A DNA stretch of 64,000 bases from Methanomicrobiaceae archaeon (lineage in GTDB: Archaea; Halobacteriota; Methanomicrobia; Methanomicrobiales; Methanomicrobiaceae): assembly GCA_029762625.1 (NCBI GenBank), contig JARVGI010000008.1, positions 39,765-103,764 of the forward strand, written 5' to 3'. Below, one piece after another: positions 39,745 through 49,341 of the stretch (positions are counted from its first letter, which is position 1; each line of letters opens with the position of its first letter). Under the pieces are notes generated by a model, which saw nothing but the letters and a program-made list of their open reading frames with translations, searched no databases and was not told the DNA's origin. A program made the position numbers and the translations under genes.

Positions 39745-40395
39745 ATGGCACTCAAGGCGCTGTTTCTCAACTGCACTCTGAAAAAATCCCCCGAGATCTC
39801 CAATACCCAGGCACTGATCGACAAGGCGGCAGCCCTGTACCGGGACCTCGGCGTGGAGACCGAGACCATCCGCGTGGTGGACCACGACGTCTTTTTCGGG
39901 GTGGCTTCGGATATGGGCGACGGGGATGCATGGCCCGGCATTCTCGAGCGCGTAAAGGCGTGCGACATCCTCGTTATCAGCTCGCCCATCTGGTTCGGGG
40001 TCCGGGGGTCGGTGGCCCAGATGGTCATGGAGCGGCTGGACGGGACCTTCGTGGAGGGCGATCCCGAAACCGGGCAGTATCCCCTCTACGGCAAGGTTGC
40101 CGGCGTGATCGTCACCGGCAACGAGGACGGGGCCCACAACGTCGCCGCCCACACCCTCTTCAACCTCACCCACCTCGGGTGCACCGTCCCTCCCAACGCC
40201 GACTGCTACTGGGTCGGCGATGCCGGCCCCGGCCCGAGCTACATCGAGGCCGGCGGCGACCGGCACCTCTACACCAACCGGACAGTGCGCTACATGGTCC
40301 ACACCACCACCTTCATGGCCCGGCTCCTCGCCGACCACCCCATCCCCACGAACCTCTCCCGGCTCGATGCGGAGGCCAGGGCGATCAGCCGGTGA
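39745..40395 (+). CDS. Flavodoxin-like NAD(P)H-dependent FMN reductase
   Basis: 216 residues. ALFLNCTLKKSPEISNTQALIDKA is the FMN phosphate loop, and DILVISSPIWFGVRGSVAQMVMERLD is the iron-sulfur/flavodoxin family hallmark. A TATA-like box ACATATTTTG near 39710 predicts initiation around 39740, which favours the second ATG (39745) over the one at 39727 and a nearly leaderless message. Redox partner unknown. Confidence 0.88.
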   Translation: MALKALFLNCTLKKSPEISNTQALIDKAAALYRDLGVETETIRVVDHDVFFGVASDMGDGDAWPGILERVKACDILVISSPIWFGVRGSVAQMVMERLDGTFVEGDPETGQYPLYGKVAGVIVTGNEDGAHNVAAHTLFNLTHLGCTVPPNADCYWVGDAGPGPSYIEAGGDRHLYTNRTVRYMVHTTTFMARLLADHPIPTNLSRLDAEARAISR

Positions 40396-40438
40396 CCGGG
40401 CAGGGCTGTCCGCACCGCTGCTGCCGGAGGAGGGGCAC

Positions 40439-41415
<977 letters not shown>

Positions 41416-41419
<4 letters not shown>

Positions 41420-42252
41420 ACGTCGGGTTTGCGACCGTGTACTGGAGGGACATGCTCCGGTTTTTCCGGTTCAAAACCCTGCTTGTCTCCTCGCTGGTCC
41501 AGCCCGCACTCTGGATGGCGTTTTTCGGGGTGGCCATGTCCAGCAATTTCGACCGGTTGAGCGCGGGCGTCATGCCGGGTGCCGGGATCGAACAGATCGG
41601 CTATCTGACCTTCATGGGTGCCGGCGTCATCGCCATGACTACCCTGTTTACCAGCCTCTTCGGGGGGGTCGTCATCCTCTTCGATAAAAACTGGGGGCTG
41701 ATGCGGGAACTGTTCGCGAGTCCTATCCCGAGAACCCACATCGTCCTCGGGATCGGGCTCTCGGGCGTGACGAAAGCATGGATACAGTCGATCATCATCA
41801 TGATCTTCGGTCTCATCATCGGGGTCCAGTTCTTCGCAGGCTATACCCCGGTGGACATTGCGATCGCCGTGCTCGGCATCCTCATCTTTGTCGGAACGTT
41901 CGCCCTCGGGTTCCTCTTCCTCTCGGCGACGATCGCGGTGTCCATGGAGAGCCCCGAGGGCCTGCAGGGGATCATCACCCTGCTCACCCTGCCGATCTTT
42001 TTCACCAGCAACGCCCTCTATCCCACCACCGCGTTCCCGCCATTTCTACAGGCCCTTGCCGTGGTCAACCCCCTCACCCACCTCATCAACGGCATCCGGT
42101 TCTTCGCCATCGGCAGCAGCTTCTCCGCGATAGGCATCGAATTTGTCTATACGCCCCAGATCATCCTCACCTCCTACCTCGTGCTGCTGGGTTTCTGCGT
42201 CGGGACGTTCCTCCTCTCCCGCTGGGCGTTCAACCGGGCCGAGGTGACGTGA
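41416..42252 (+). CDS. ABC-2 type exporter permease (DrrB-like)
   Basis: 278 residues with six membrane helices. The ABC-2 motif is recognisable (GLMRELFASPIPRTHIVLG; SPEGLQGIITLLTLPIFFTSNALYP; VVNPLTHLINGIRF). Starts at GTG 41416, sharing bases with the ATPase stop. Substrate unknown; drug, lipid or small-molecule export. Confidence 0.93.
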
Positions 42253-42288
42253 AATTCGGCCTTATACGACATTATTTGTATAAATAAA

Positions 42289-42298
42289 GCATATATAA
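42289..42298 (+). promoter_or_regulatory. TATA box retained upstream of the DUF362 pseudogene
   Basis: GCATATATAA lies about 30 bases before the first ATG of the decayed gene, so the promoter seems to outlive the coding sequence. Confidence 0.5.
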
Positions 42299-42320
42299 CG
42301 GTATTTACGGGGCATGCACC

Positions 42321-43039
42321 ATGGCAAGCACCGTCTACGTTGCCGGTCGTCGGGCACGGGTTCGCCTCTGCGGTGGCCGGTGCTCCGGTGATCATCGCCG
42401 ACGATTGAACACGCGCCCATTCCCGTGAGGCGCCCTGTGCCGGCACCCACTTCTTCTCGGAAAAGATCGCCGGCGATATCCGCGACGCTGGCAGCATGAT
42501 TGTGCTCTCCCAATTCAAGGCCACGAACTCGCCGGGTTCGGCGGGGCGATCAAGAACCTCGCCATAGGCTGCGCACCCGCCGCAGGAAAACTGGAGGGGC
42601 ATGCGGGCCTGCAGCCGGCCCCGCCCGCTGCACCGGGTGCGGGGAGTGCATCACCGTCTGCCCTGCAGGGGCAATCGCTTTCGACCGGGAACGCGGGGTG
42701 CCGGTGTTTCTGGAGCGGATGGCGAGATATGCCTGCGGCATGGCCGCCCAGAAGGCAGGAAAGGTCGGCTATCTCAACTTACTCCTGCACATCACCCCTG
42801 ACTGCGACTGCGTGCCCTGCAGCGATGCCCCGATCGTGCCCGAGATCGGCATCCTTACCTCGACGGATCCCGTCACACTGGACAGGTCGAGCCTCGATCT
42901 GGTCAACCGGCAGCAGGGGCTGGCCGGATCGCTGCTCTCCGCACACCACCGACCGGGAGAGCATACGTTCGGGGAAGCGTGGCCCCGTACCGGGCGCCTC
43001 GGACCGGGCACGACGGACTCCCGGCTCGAGTACCTCTGA
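42321..43039 (+). pseudogene. Decayed DUF362 iron-sulfur protein gene
   Basis: Pieces of the DUF362/Fe-S centre protein family lie in order but in different frames: MASTVYVAG at the start; GAPVIIADD then a stop near 42408; SEKIAGDIRDAGSMIVLSQFK; HELAGFGGAIKNLAIGCAPA after a one-base frameshift near 42522; and an intact last part from about 42632 with CTGCGECITVCPAGAI, GKVGYLNLLLHITPDCDCV and SDAPIVPEIGILTSTDP. Family members normally have two 4Fe-4S motifs; only one remains, so an internal deletion is likely. The surviving C-terminal frame (42500-43039) could in principle still be translated. Sequencing error cannot be excluded for the single frameshift, but not for the missing pieces. Confidence 0.82.
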
Positions 43040-43148
43040 CGACATGCATGCCGGGAGCTCACTGCCGCATCACTGCAAAAACAAGAATGCGTGTCCCGCA
43101 CTGACAGAGGCGCCAGGTGCGCCTGACGGGACACTCCGGGTGGTGGTG

Positions 43149-43328
43149 TCAGTCGAGTTCGTCCCGCTCGTACATCATGGAGAGAAGGGAGGAGTTTTCG
43201 ACCCTCATATACGCCTGATAGTCGAATGTGAAGGGTTTTTCGCCGATATCAAGAGGGATTTCGTCCCGTTCTTCCATATCATACATTTCCATTGGTTTTA
43301 GCACAAAGTGGGCATCCATTGCACTCAT
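43149..43328 (-). CDS. Uncharacterised acidic 59-residue protein
   Basis: Begins MSAMDAHFVLKPMEMYD and ends MMYERDELD. Rich in Met, Asp and Glu, no membrane segment, no cysteines. Support: AAGGA two bases before the ATG, a TATA box CTATATAAG (minus strand, 43367-43375) about 39 bases upstream, an ATG-rich but coherent reading frame with normal codon use, and no overlapping gene. The short leader (about 17 bases) fits the predicted start. No family recognised; possibly a small regulator or assembly factor. Confidence 0.7.
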   Translation of the reverse strand: MSAMDAHFVLKPMEMYDMEERDEIPLDIGEKPFTFDYQAYMRVENSSLLSMMYERDELD

Positions 43329-43690
43329 TTCCTTGAAATCCTACAAACAACTGGTTTTACGGAATGCTTATATAGTTTGTGGTCGCGGCGGCCCGTACCG
43401 CACGTCCGCGGCACCGCGTACCGGCCTGAAATATCGAAAATATTTGCGCCATTTCCTGCATACATGCCGGAGCGGCGGGCCCGGATCTGTCACAGCGGCT
43501 CATTCCCGCGGAAAAGCGAGAAACCGCCGATATATCCACAATCATGCATACAATTTCTGCAACGGCATTTTTTCATTTTCCGGTACGAATACGGGCCCGC
43601 AGGGCGCGCATACCGGGCACCGATTCCGGGCGATTTCCCGCCTTCCCTTCCCGACCGATAGGGCCGTGTCCCACTGCCCGGGAGCATCGC
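43329..43690. other. Intergenic region
   Basis: Holds the TATA box and leader of the 59-residue gene (43329-43376). The rest, to the end of the gate-domain gene, has no gene I can support. A T-rich stretch on the plus strand at about 43569-43576 is the only other feature. Confidence 0.5.
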
Positions 43691-44641
43691 TCACTGCCAG
43701 ATCCGGGCAAGGACGAAGATCAGGATCACCATCAGCCCGTTTCGCATCGCCGTTGAGATGACCATAATCTCGGTGCCCAGCCGCGGCCCGAAGATGGCGA
43801 TGTAATACGAGCCGAGCCAGCGGAAGCTCCGGGTGACGCTCGAGAGCACGTTGCCCGCGAGCAGGGTGATCACGAGATCGCGGGTGGAAATCGCCCCGCT
43901 GTAATAGAGCGGCGAGGCGACGCTTGCCGCCGCCACGAAATTGGCAAACTGGGCGGCGATGATGCCGAGGCCTTCCGCCGGCACAGGAAAGAGCCGGGTG
44001 GCGCCCTCGAGCACGTCGGCGAGCCAATCGAAGACACCCAGTTCGATGAGCAGGGCGACGAGCAGGATCGTGGGGACGGTGATGACAAGGATCCGGCGGA
44101 GGGGCGCTCTCGCCGCAGAGAACACCTCCCGCGGAAGCTCGGAGAGCGGGGTCCGCTGCGCGTGCGGCACCGCCGGATCGCACTGCGACCGACCGGGGAG
44201 GAGGAGCCTCGCAACAAGCATAATGAGCCCTGACTTGAAAAAACCCACCGTGGTGAGCAGGAGAAAGTAGATCAGCCCGGCGGTCCCGAGCAGCGGAATG
44301 TACACGGGCAAAAGGACGCGCCAGTGCATGACGATTGAAGGAAACGAGTTCAACAGTGAAGCGAGAATCAGTTCGGTGCGGTCGAGGGTGTCCTTCTGGT
44401 AGAAGTCCACGAGCATCGCATTGGCCGCACTGGGCGAGACGAAGGCCAGCATGAACGATGCCCCGGCCTCGTCGCAGAGGTGGGCGAACCGGGTGACGGG
44501 CCGCACCAGGCGTGCGATCGTCTCCGTGATATGCAGGGCGACGAACACTTCTGCGATGAGCACGCCGATCACGATCGCGGGCACCGATTGCGCCAGCAGC
44601 GAGAAGGCGAGACCCGCAGCACCGGCCAGCATATCATTCAC
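43691..44641 (-). CDS. Gate-domain (nucleoside-recognition) membrane protein
   Basis: 316 residues with eight or so membrane helices and two gate-like repeats (LLNSFPSIVMHWRVLLPVYIPLLG; LFPVPAEGLGIIAAQFANFVAAASVASPLYYSG). The family is found in FeoB-like and nucleoside carriers; a transport role is probable but the substrate is unknown. GTG start with a G-rich ribosome binding site upstream. Divergent from the symporter operon. Confidence 0.8.
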   Translation of the reverse strand: MNDMLAGAAGLAFSLLAQSVPAIVIGVLIAEVFVALHITETIARLVRPVTRFAHLCDEAGASFMLAFVSPSAANAMLVDFYQKDTLDRTELILASLLNSFPSIVMHWRVLLPVYIPLLGTAGLIYFLLLTTVGFFKSGLIMLVARLLLPGRSQCDPAVPHAQRTPLSELPREVFSAARAPLRRILVITVPTILLVALLIELGVFDWLADVLEGATRLFPVPAEGLGIIAAQFANFVAAASVASPLYYSGAISTRDLVITLLAGNVLSSVTRSFRWLGSYYIAIFGPRLGTEIMVISTAMRNGLMVILIFVLARIWQ

Positions 44642-44724
44642 CCGGAAGATCCCCCCCTCTCCCTTTCATTCCCGTACCCGTGCAGTACACTCTCCTCCGC
44701 CCGCCTTGAACGTACCGGGCGTAG

Positions 44725-44907
44725 TATTAAATAGGCGGGAAGCGCACAGCATAAATGGTATTCGCTCATGAATGCCCGCATCTGCCCATCGGACCGCATC
44801 ATTTCATGCGGAATTGGCTTTTTTGCGTTCTTCTTTAGATAGGGAACCGGCTCTGCGCTGAGTTCCCGTGCATTGGATCCGGTTGCCAATACCGGGAGGT
44901 AATTTTC
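44725..44907 (+). promoter_or_regulatory. Long structured leader of the symporter operon
   Basis: ATTAAATAG near 44726-44735 is a TATA-like box, predicting a leader of about 150 bases. In it: a hairpin CCGCAT/ATGCGG (44794-44811) followed within eight bases by six T (44819-44824), as in an intrinsic terminator; and two pairings that exclude each other, AACCGG (44845-44850) with CCGGTT (44879-44884), or CCGGT (44879-44883) with ACCGG (44891-44895), the latter touching the GGGAGGT ribosome binding site (44894-44900). Suggests an RNA switch; the ligand is unknown. Confidence 0.4.
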
Positions 44908-45033
44908 ATGTTTGGAATTAACGATCCACAAATCTGGTCTGCGTATCTGCTCGCACTCGGCTTTACGCTTGCGTGTATGGTGTACGGTCTGCTGAACTGG
45001 AACAACGGAGGAGATGAGATGCATGGCAGTTAA
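44908..45033 (+). CDS. Symporter small accessory protein
   Basis: 41 residues: MFGINDPQIWSAYLLALGF, then a single membrane helix through LACMVYGLLNW and a polar tail. It has a strong GGGAGGT site eight bases upstream and overlaps the symporter start by 11 bases. The composition and position match the small accessory proteins that accompany sodium:solute symporters in methanogens. Confidence 0.85.
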   Translation: MFGINDPQIWSAYLLALGFTLACMVYGLLNWNNGGDEMHGS

Positions 45034-46618
45034 TACCATCACCCTCGCCGCAGTCACGCTCCTCTACCTTGCAGCCATCATCACCCTCGGCTGGCTCGGG
45101 TACCGGCATACGAAGGAGCACGAGGACTACCTGGTCGCTGGACGGCGCATCCATCCGGCCATCCTGGCGCTCTCCTACGGGGCCACCTTCATCAGCACCT
45201 CGGCCATCGTCGGGTTCGGCGGCGTCGCCGCCCAGCTGGGCATGGGGCTGATCTGGCTGACCGTGCTCAACATCGGGGTCGGAATCTTTCTGGCGTTCAT
45301 CATCTTCGGCAAAAAGACCCGGGAGATAGGCCAGCGCCTGCATGCGGTCACCTTCCCCGATCTGCTCGGCAAATGCTACGCATCGAAGTTCATGCGGTAT
45401 GCCGCCGGTCTGGTGATCGTCGTCGCCATGCCCCTGTACACCGCGGCCATCCTCATCGGCGGGGCGCGGTTCATCGAGACGACGCTCGCCATCCCCTACG
45501 ATTCGGCGCTCCTCGGGTTTGCAGCCATTGTTGCCCTCTACGTCGTGCTCGGCGGCCTGATCGCCGTGATGTACACGGACGCCATGCAGGGAGCCATCAT
45601 GCTCGTCGGCATGACGATCCTCCTGGTGCTCACCTACGTCCACCTCGGCGGCGTGATGGAAGCGCATGCCGCCCTTGACAGCCTCACGTCCATGGTGCCC
45701 GAGGCGATGGTCGCAGCGGGCCATACCGGGTGGACGTCCATGCCGGTGCTGGGAAGCCCCCTCTGGCTGACGCTCGTGACCACCATCGTGCTCGGCGTGG
45801 GGATCGGGGTGCTGGCCCAGCCCCAGCTCGTGGTGCGGTTCATGACCGTAAAAGACAGCCGCGCCATTCACCGTGCGGTATTCATCGGCGGACCGTTCAT
45901 CCTCATGATGACCGGGGTTGCCTTCACCGTGGGAGCCCTCACCAACGTCTACTTCGTCCAGAACACCGGCTCGATCGCCCTCGAGGTGGCGGGCGGCAAC
46001 GTCGACGCCATCATCCCCGCGTACATCAACGCCTCCATGCCCGACATCTTCATCATCGTGTTCATGCTCGCCCTCCTCGCCGCGGCCATGTCCACGCTCT
46101 CCTCGCTCATCCACACCATGGGCACCGCCCTCGGCCACGATATCTGGCGGAGCATCAGGGGAAACGTTCCCTCGCTGCGGGCAAGCCAGACCGGCTGCGT
46201 GCTCATGATCGTGGTGAGCGTCGGGCTCGCCTACCTCATGCCGGTGAGCATCATCGCCCGTGCGACGGCGATGTTCATGGGCCTCTGCGCAGCTGCGTTC
46301 CTCCCCGCCTACGCGGCCGCCCTCTACGCTCGCACCCCCTCCAGGAACGCCGCCATCGCCAGCCTGGTCGCCGGTACCACCGCGTGGTTTTTATGGACCG
46401 CGTTCGTGCATAAGGCAGAGTCCTCAGTTCTCGGCGTATCCCAGGCGATCTTCGGGGTACCGGCACTCCTCTCCAACTTCTGGCAGGTGGTCGACCCCCT
46501 GATCATCGCCCTGCCCCTCTCCACCGTCGTCCTGCTCGTGGGCATGGCCCTCGACCGGACCGGTGCAGATACCGGTGAGATCATCGGCGAAGGCGACGCG
46601 GGCGAAGCCCTCAGATAA
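45023..46618 (+). CDS. Sodium:solute symporter
   Basis: 531 residues with about 13 membrane helices, LeuT fold. YEDYLVAGRRIHPAILALSYGATFISTSAIVGFGG has the sodium-site Ser/Thr, and AAAMSTLSSLIHTMGTALGHDI holds the second conserved Na site of helix 8. The ATG at 45023 has GGAGGAG nine bases away; the ATG nine bases upstream abuts that site. Substrate unknown; organic anions or amino acids are typical. Confidence 0.92.
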   Translation: MAVNTITLAAVTLLYLAAIITLGWLGYRHTKEHEDYLVAGRRIHPAILALSYGATFISTSAIVGFGGVAAQLGMGLIWLTVLNIGVGIFLAFIIFGKKTREIGQRLHAVTFPDLLGKCYASKFMRYAAGLVIVVAMPLYTAAILIGGARFIETTLAIPYDSALLGFAAIVALYVVLGGLIAVMYTDAMQGAIMLVGMTILLVLTYVHLGGVMEAHAALDSLTSMVPEAMVAAGHTGWTSMPVLGSPLWLTLVTTIVLGVGIGVLAQPQLVVRFMTVKDSRAIHRAVFIGGPFILMMTGVAFTVGALTNVYFVQNTGSIALEVAGGNVDAIIPAYINASMPDIFIIVFMLALLAAAMSTLSSLIHTMGTALGHDIWRSIRGNVPSLRASQTGCVLMIVVSVGLAYLMPVSIIARATAMFMGLCAAAFLPAYAAALYARTPSRNAAIASLVAGTTAWFLWTAFVHKAESSVLGVSQAIFGVPALLSNFWQVVDPLIIALPLSTVVLLVGMALDRTGADTGEIIGEGDAGEALR

Positions 46619-46620
46619 CC

Positions 46621-46627
46621 TTTTTTT
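46621..46627 (+). terminator. Oligo-T terminator after the symporter
   Basis: Seven T two bases after the symporter stop; separates it from the pterin dehydratase gene. Confidence 0.5.
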
Positions 46628-46649
46628 ATCGACCGTGCAAACGCCTACC

Positions 46650-46997
46650 ATGGAACTGGCGTCCATGACGTGTACCCCCCATATCGACGGCATCTGCCCG
46701 CTGACCAGAAAGGAGGTGTTCGATCTCAGGCATGAGGTCGCCGGATGGTCGCTGGCCGACGGGCGCCTCGTGCGACGGTTCGCCATGAAAAACTTCCAGG
46801 AATGCCTGGATTTCATCGGAGAAATCGCCGAGCTTGCCGCACGGCAGGGGCACTTTCCCGACATCGCCATCACCGAACAGCGGTTCGTGGAGATCGCCTG
46901 GTACAGCTATGCCTGCGGCGGACTGACGCGCAACGATTTCATCATGGCGGCGAAGATCAACGCACGCGAATTCACCCGGAGCGGAATGCAGATCTGA
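46650..46997 (+). CDS. Pterin-4a-carbinolamine dehydratase
   Basis: 115 residues. GHFPDIAITEQRFVEIAWYSYACGGLTRNDFIMAAKIN matches the PCD fold: the family's HHPD reads GHFPD here, so one His of the active site is changed. In methanogens there is no obvious phenylalanine hydroxylase; a role in pterin (methanopterin) metabolism or as a moonlighting protein is possible. A start at MTCTPH (46665) is possible. Confidence 0.88.
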   Translation: MELASMTCTPHIDGICPLTRKEVFDLRHEVAGWSLADGRLVRRFAMKNFQECLDFIGEIAELAARQGHFPDIAITEQRFVEIAWYSYACGGLTRNDFIMAAKINAREFTRSGMQI

Positions 46998-47005
46998 CCG
47001 CCGCC

Positions 47006-47422
47006 CTAGTGCCCGAACGCCCGCTGCATGCGCTGCCGTATCTGCGCCTTGGGGTAGGCGCCGGTGATGCGATCGACCATCTGCCCGTGGGCAAAGAGGA
47101 TTATGGTCGGGATCGCGGATATGGAGAGCTGCGCCGCGACACGCGGGTTTTCATCGACATTGCACTTTGCAACCGTCACCCTTCCTTCGAACTCCGCGGC
47201 GAGCTCCTCGATCGCCGGGCCCACGGTGCGGCACGGCCCGCACCATTCCGCCCAGAAATCGACGAGCACAGAGGGGTGGGCACGGACCACGCCGCCAATG
47301 GTCTCGTCGGTCACATTGATGACCACCGCCTCTTCGCGCCGGAACAGCGCCCGCTCCATCTCCCGCAGGCGCTGCTTTCGCAGTTCCTGCAGTTCGTCAT
47401 CGAGTGGATCCTCTGGCTCCAT
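47006..47422 (-). CDS. Thioredoxin
   Basis: 138 residues. The active site is FWAEWCGPCRTVGPAI with CGPC, and cis-Pro lies in AIPTIILF. An N-terminal extension of ~35 charged residues (ELQELRKQRLREMERALFRREEA) precedes the fold and is unusual for the family; a coiled-coil or partner-binding helix is likely. Cytoplasmic; convergent with the pterin dehydratase gene. Confidence 0.93.
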   Translation of the reverse strand: MEPEDPLDDELQELRKQRLREMERALFRREEAVVINVTDETIGGVVRAHPSVLVDFWAEWCGPCRTVGPAIEELAAEFEGRVTVAKCNVDENPRVAAQLSISAIPTIILFAHGQMVDRITGAYPKAQIRQRMQRAFGH

Positions 47423-47500
47423 GGATCAGAGATTAGGTCGTGGATCCTCATGAGCCTGTTGCGGCCCCGGTGCGATCGGGAGCAACGACGGGATGAAAAA

Positions 47501-47530
47501 CTATATCTCTCCCTATATGCTATGTATATA
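47501..47530 (+). promoter_or_regulatory. Promoter of the initiator tRNA gene
   Basis: Two TATA-like boxes CTATAT at 47501-47506 and 47513-47518 lie 24-41 bases before the tRNA; the second is best placed. Confidence 0.5.
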
Positions 47531-47541
47531 TCCACCCGTGC

Positions 47542-47616
47542 AGCGAGGTGGGGTAGTCAGGAAATCCCGACGGGCTCATAACCCGTAGACCGATGGTTCA
47601 AATCCATCCCTCGCTA
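47542..47616 (+). tRNA. Initiator tRNA-Met (anticodon CAT)
   Basis: Acceptor AGCGAGG pairs with CCTCGCT; discriminator A at 47616; no CCA. Anticodon stem ACGGG/CCCGT with loop CTCATAA. The A1-U72 pair and three consecutive GC pairs next to the anticodon loop (GGG/CCC) are marks of the archaeal initiator, not the elongator. T arm GATGG TTCAAAT CCATC. No intron. Confidence 0.95.
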
Positions 47617-47692
47617 TTCTTCTCTTCTTGTACACCGCTCCTGCAGGAGCGGAGACGTTCCGCCCGGATAAAAGGTGCGCGAGGGGTCCGCC

Positions 47693-49132
47693 TCAGGAAC
47701 CCCGGGAGGACTCGTCTTCAAATATCGCCAGGTGGGACTGGTAACTGCCGCCCACGAAATCCACGGCGCGCTCGGCACACCGCTCATGCGAAATGGCCAT
47801 GGGGTAGCAGCCGGTGATGCAGCCGGTGCAGAGGTCCGCCTCATCCATGCCGATGGCACGGATGAGATTTTCCAGGGAGACGTGGTGGAGGGAGGTTGCC
47901 CCGATGTTCTCCCTGACCGAGTCGCATTCCCTGCCGCTGGCGATCAGCTCCTCCCGCGTGGGCATATCCACGCCAAGATAGCAGGGCGACCGGATGGGCG
48001 GCGAGCCGATGCGCATGTGAACCGCCGCAGCGCCCGCCTCCTTCACGATATTGATGATCCGCCGCGACGTGGTCCCCCGCACGATGGAATCGTCGACCAG
48101 TACGACCGATTTGTCGGTAATGTGGCCCCTGACGGGGTTGAGCTTCATGCGTACGGCATTCTCGCGCGCCTCCTGGGTGGGCATGATGAAGGTGCGGCCG
48201 ATATAGCGGTTTTTCATCAGGCCCTCGCGGTAGGGTATCCCTGAGCACTCGGCATAGCCGATGGCGTGGGCGATGCCCGAGTCGGGAACGGGCGAGACGA
48301 TATCGGCGGGGACCGGCTGTTCCTCGTAGAGATACCTGCCGATGTCGCGCCGCACCTCGTAGACAAGGCGGTCGTCGAGCACCGAGTCGGCCCGGGCAAA
48401 ATAGATATACTCGAAGATGCAGTGCGCCCGGTGGTTGGCAACCGCGATCTGCATGCTGCGGATCCCGGATCCGGTCAGGCAGACCAGCTCGCCGGGGCGC
48501 ACGTCCCGCAGAAACCGGCCGTTGAGGGCATCGATCGCCACGCTCTCGGAGGCCACGATGTAGCCCCGGTCGGTCTCTCCGATACAGAGCGGGCGGATGC
48601 CCAGGGGGTCGCGGAAGGCGTAGACGGTATCATCCACCATCACCACGACAGAATAGGAGCCCCGGAGCCGCTTCATGCAGAGCAGGACCGCGTCGGCGAT
48701 ATAGGACGATTTGCGCAGCTCATCGGCGATGATATTGGCAATGACCTCCGTGTCGGTGGTCGTGCAGAAGATCTGGCCCCGCTGTGCATAGTATTCACGA
48801 AGCTCTGCGGTATTGATGAGGTTGCCGTTATGGGCGATGGCGATTTTCCGGTCCCGGTACGTGACATTGAAGGGCTGGATGTTCTCGGGGATCTTTGCCC
48901 CCGTCGTGGGGTAGCGGACATGGCCGATCCCCACCGTCCCTTCCAGCTCCCGCAACACAGACTCATCGAACACCTCGGCAACGAGCCCCTGCGCCTTGTG
49001 TTTGCGGAGCCCCTCGCCGTCGTATGTAGTGATGCCGGCACTCTCCTGCCCCCGGTGCTGGAGTGCAAACAGGGCATAGTAGAGAGGGAAGGAAGCTCCG
49101 CCGGCATCGACGATGCCAACGATACCACACAT
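47693..49132 (-). CDS. purF: Amidophosphoribosyltransferase
   Basis: First step of purine synthesis: PRPP plus glutamine to phosphoribosylamine. 479 residues. MCGIVGIVDAGG exposes the N-terminal nucleophile Cys after Met removal; QHRGQESAGI follows. The PRPP loop is KSVVLVDDSIVRGTTSRR. The C-terminal half contains cysteines (CDSVRENIG; CTGCITGC) that may carry the iron-sulfur cluster of some PurF types. Last gene of the lsm-rpl37e-purF run. Confidence 0.97.
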   Translation of the reverse strand: MCGIVGIVDAGGASFPLYYALFALQHRGQESAGITTYDGEGLRKHKAQGLVAEVFDESVLRELEGTVGIGHVRYPTTGAKIPENIQPFNVTYRDRKIAIAHNGNLINTAELREYYAQRGQIFCTTTDTEVIANIIADELRKSSYIADAVLLCMKRLRGSYSVVVMVDDTVYAFRDPLGIRPLCIGETDRGYIVASESVAIDALNGRFLRDVRPGELVCLTGSGIRSMQIAVANHRAHCIFEYIYFARADSVLDDRLVYEVRRDIGRYLYEEQPVPADIVSPVPDSGIAHAIGYAECSGIPYREGLMKNRYIGRTFIMPTQEARENAVRMKLNPVRGHITDKSVVLVDDSIVRGTTSRRIINIVKEAGAAAVHMRIGSPPIRSPCYLGVDMPTREELIASGRECDSVRENIGATSLHHVSLENLIRAIGMDEADLCTGCITGCYPMAISHERCAERAVDFVGGSYQSHLAIFEDESSRGS

Positions 49133-49141
49133 AGCAGGACT

Positions 49142-49324
49142 CTAGTGGGTGGGGATCTTCGGCTTCTTGGTTACCCAGGAATATTTCCGTATTCGTTTGC
49201 TGTTCCCGAACCCGCAGGACGCGCAGACCTTGTGGCGGGCGTGAAATGATTTCCTGCCGCATCGTCTGCAGACGATATGCGTATTCTTCTGCCGTTTACC
49301 CATTGAAGGGGTACCTTTGGACAT
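49142..49324 (-). CDS. rpl37e: Large-subunit ribosomal protein L37e
   Basis: 60 residues from the ATG giving [16 protein letters not shown]. Zinc ribbon [20 protein letters not shown] and basic C-terminus KKPKIP. Archaeal/eukaryotic-specific ribosomal protein. It lies 17 bases after lsm, a frequent archaeal pairing. Confidence 0.97.
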   Translation of the reverse strand: MSKGTPSMGKRQKNTHIVCRRCGRKSFHARHKVCASCGFGNSKRIRKYSWVTKKPKIPTH

Positions 49325-49341
49325 TGTCAATCACCTGTGTA

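Noticed and set aside
42601..43039. The 3' part of the DUF362 region as an intact small ferredoxin gene
   Set aside because: Its sequence continues the DUF362 C-terminal domain and upstream family pieces lie out of frame; decay explains it better.
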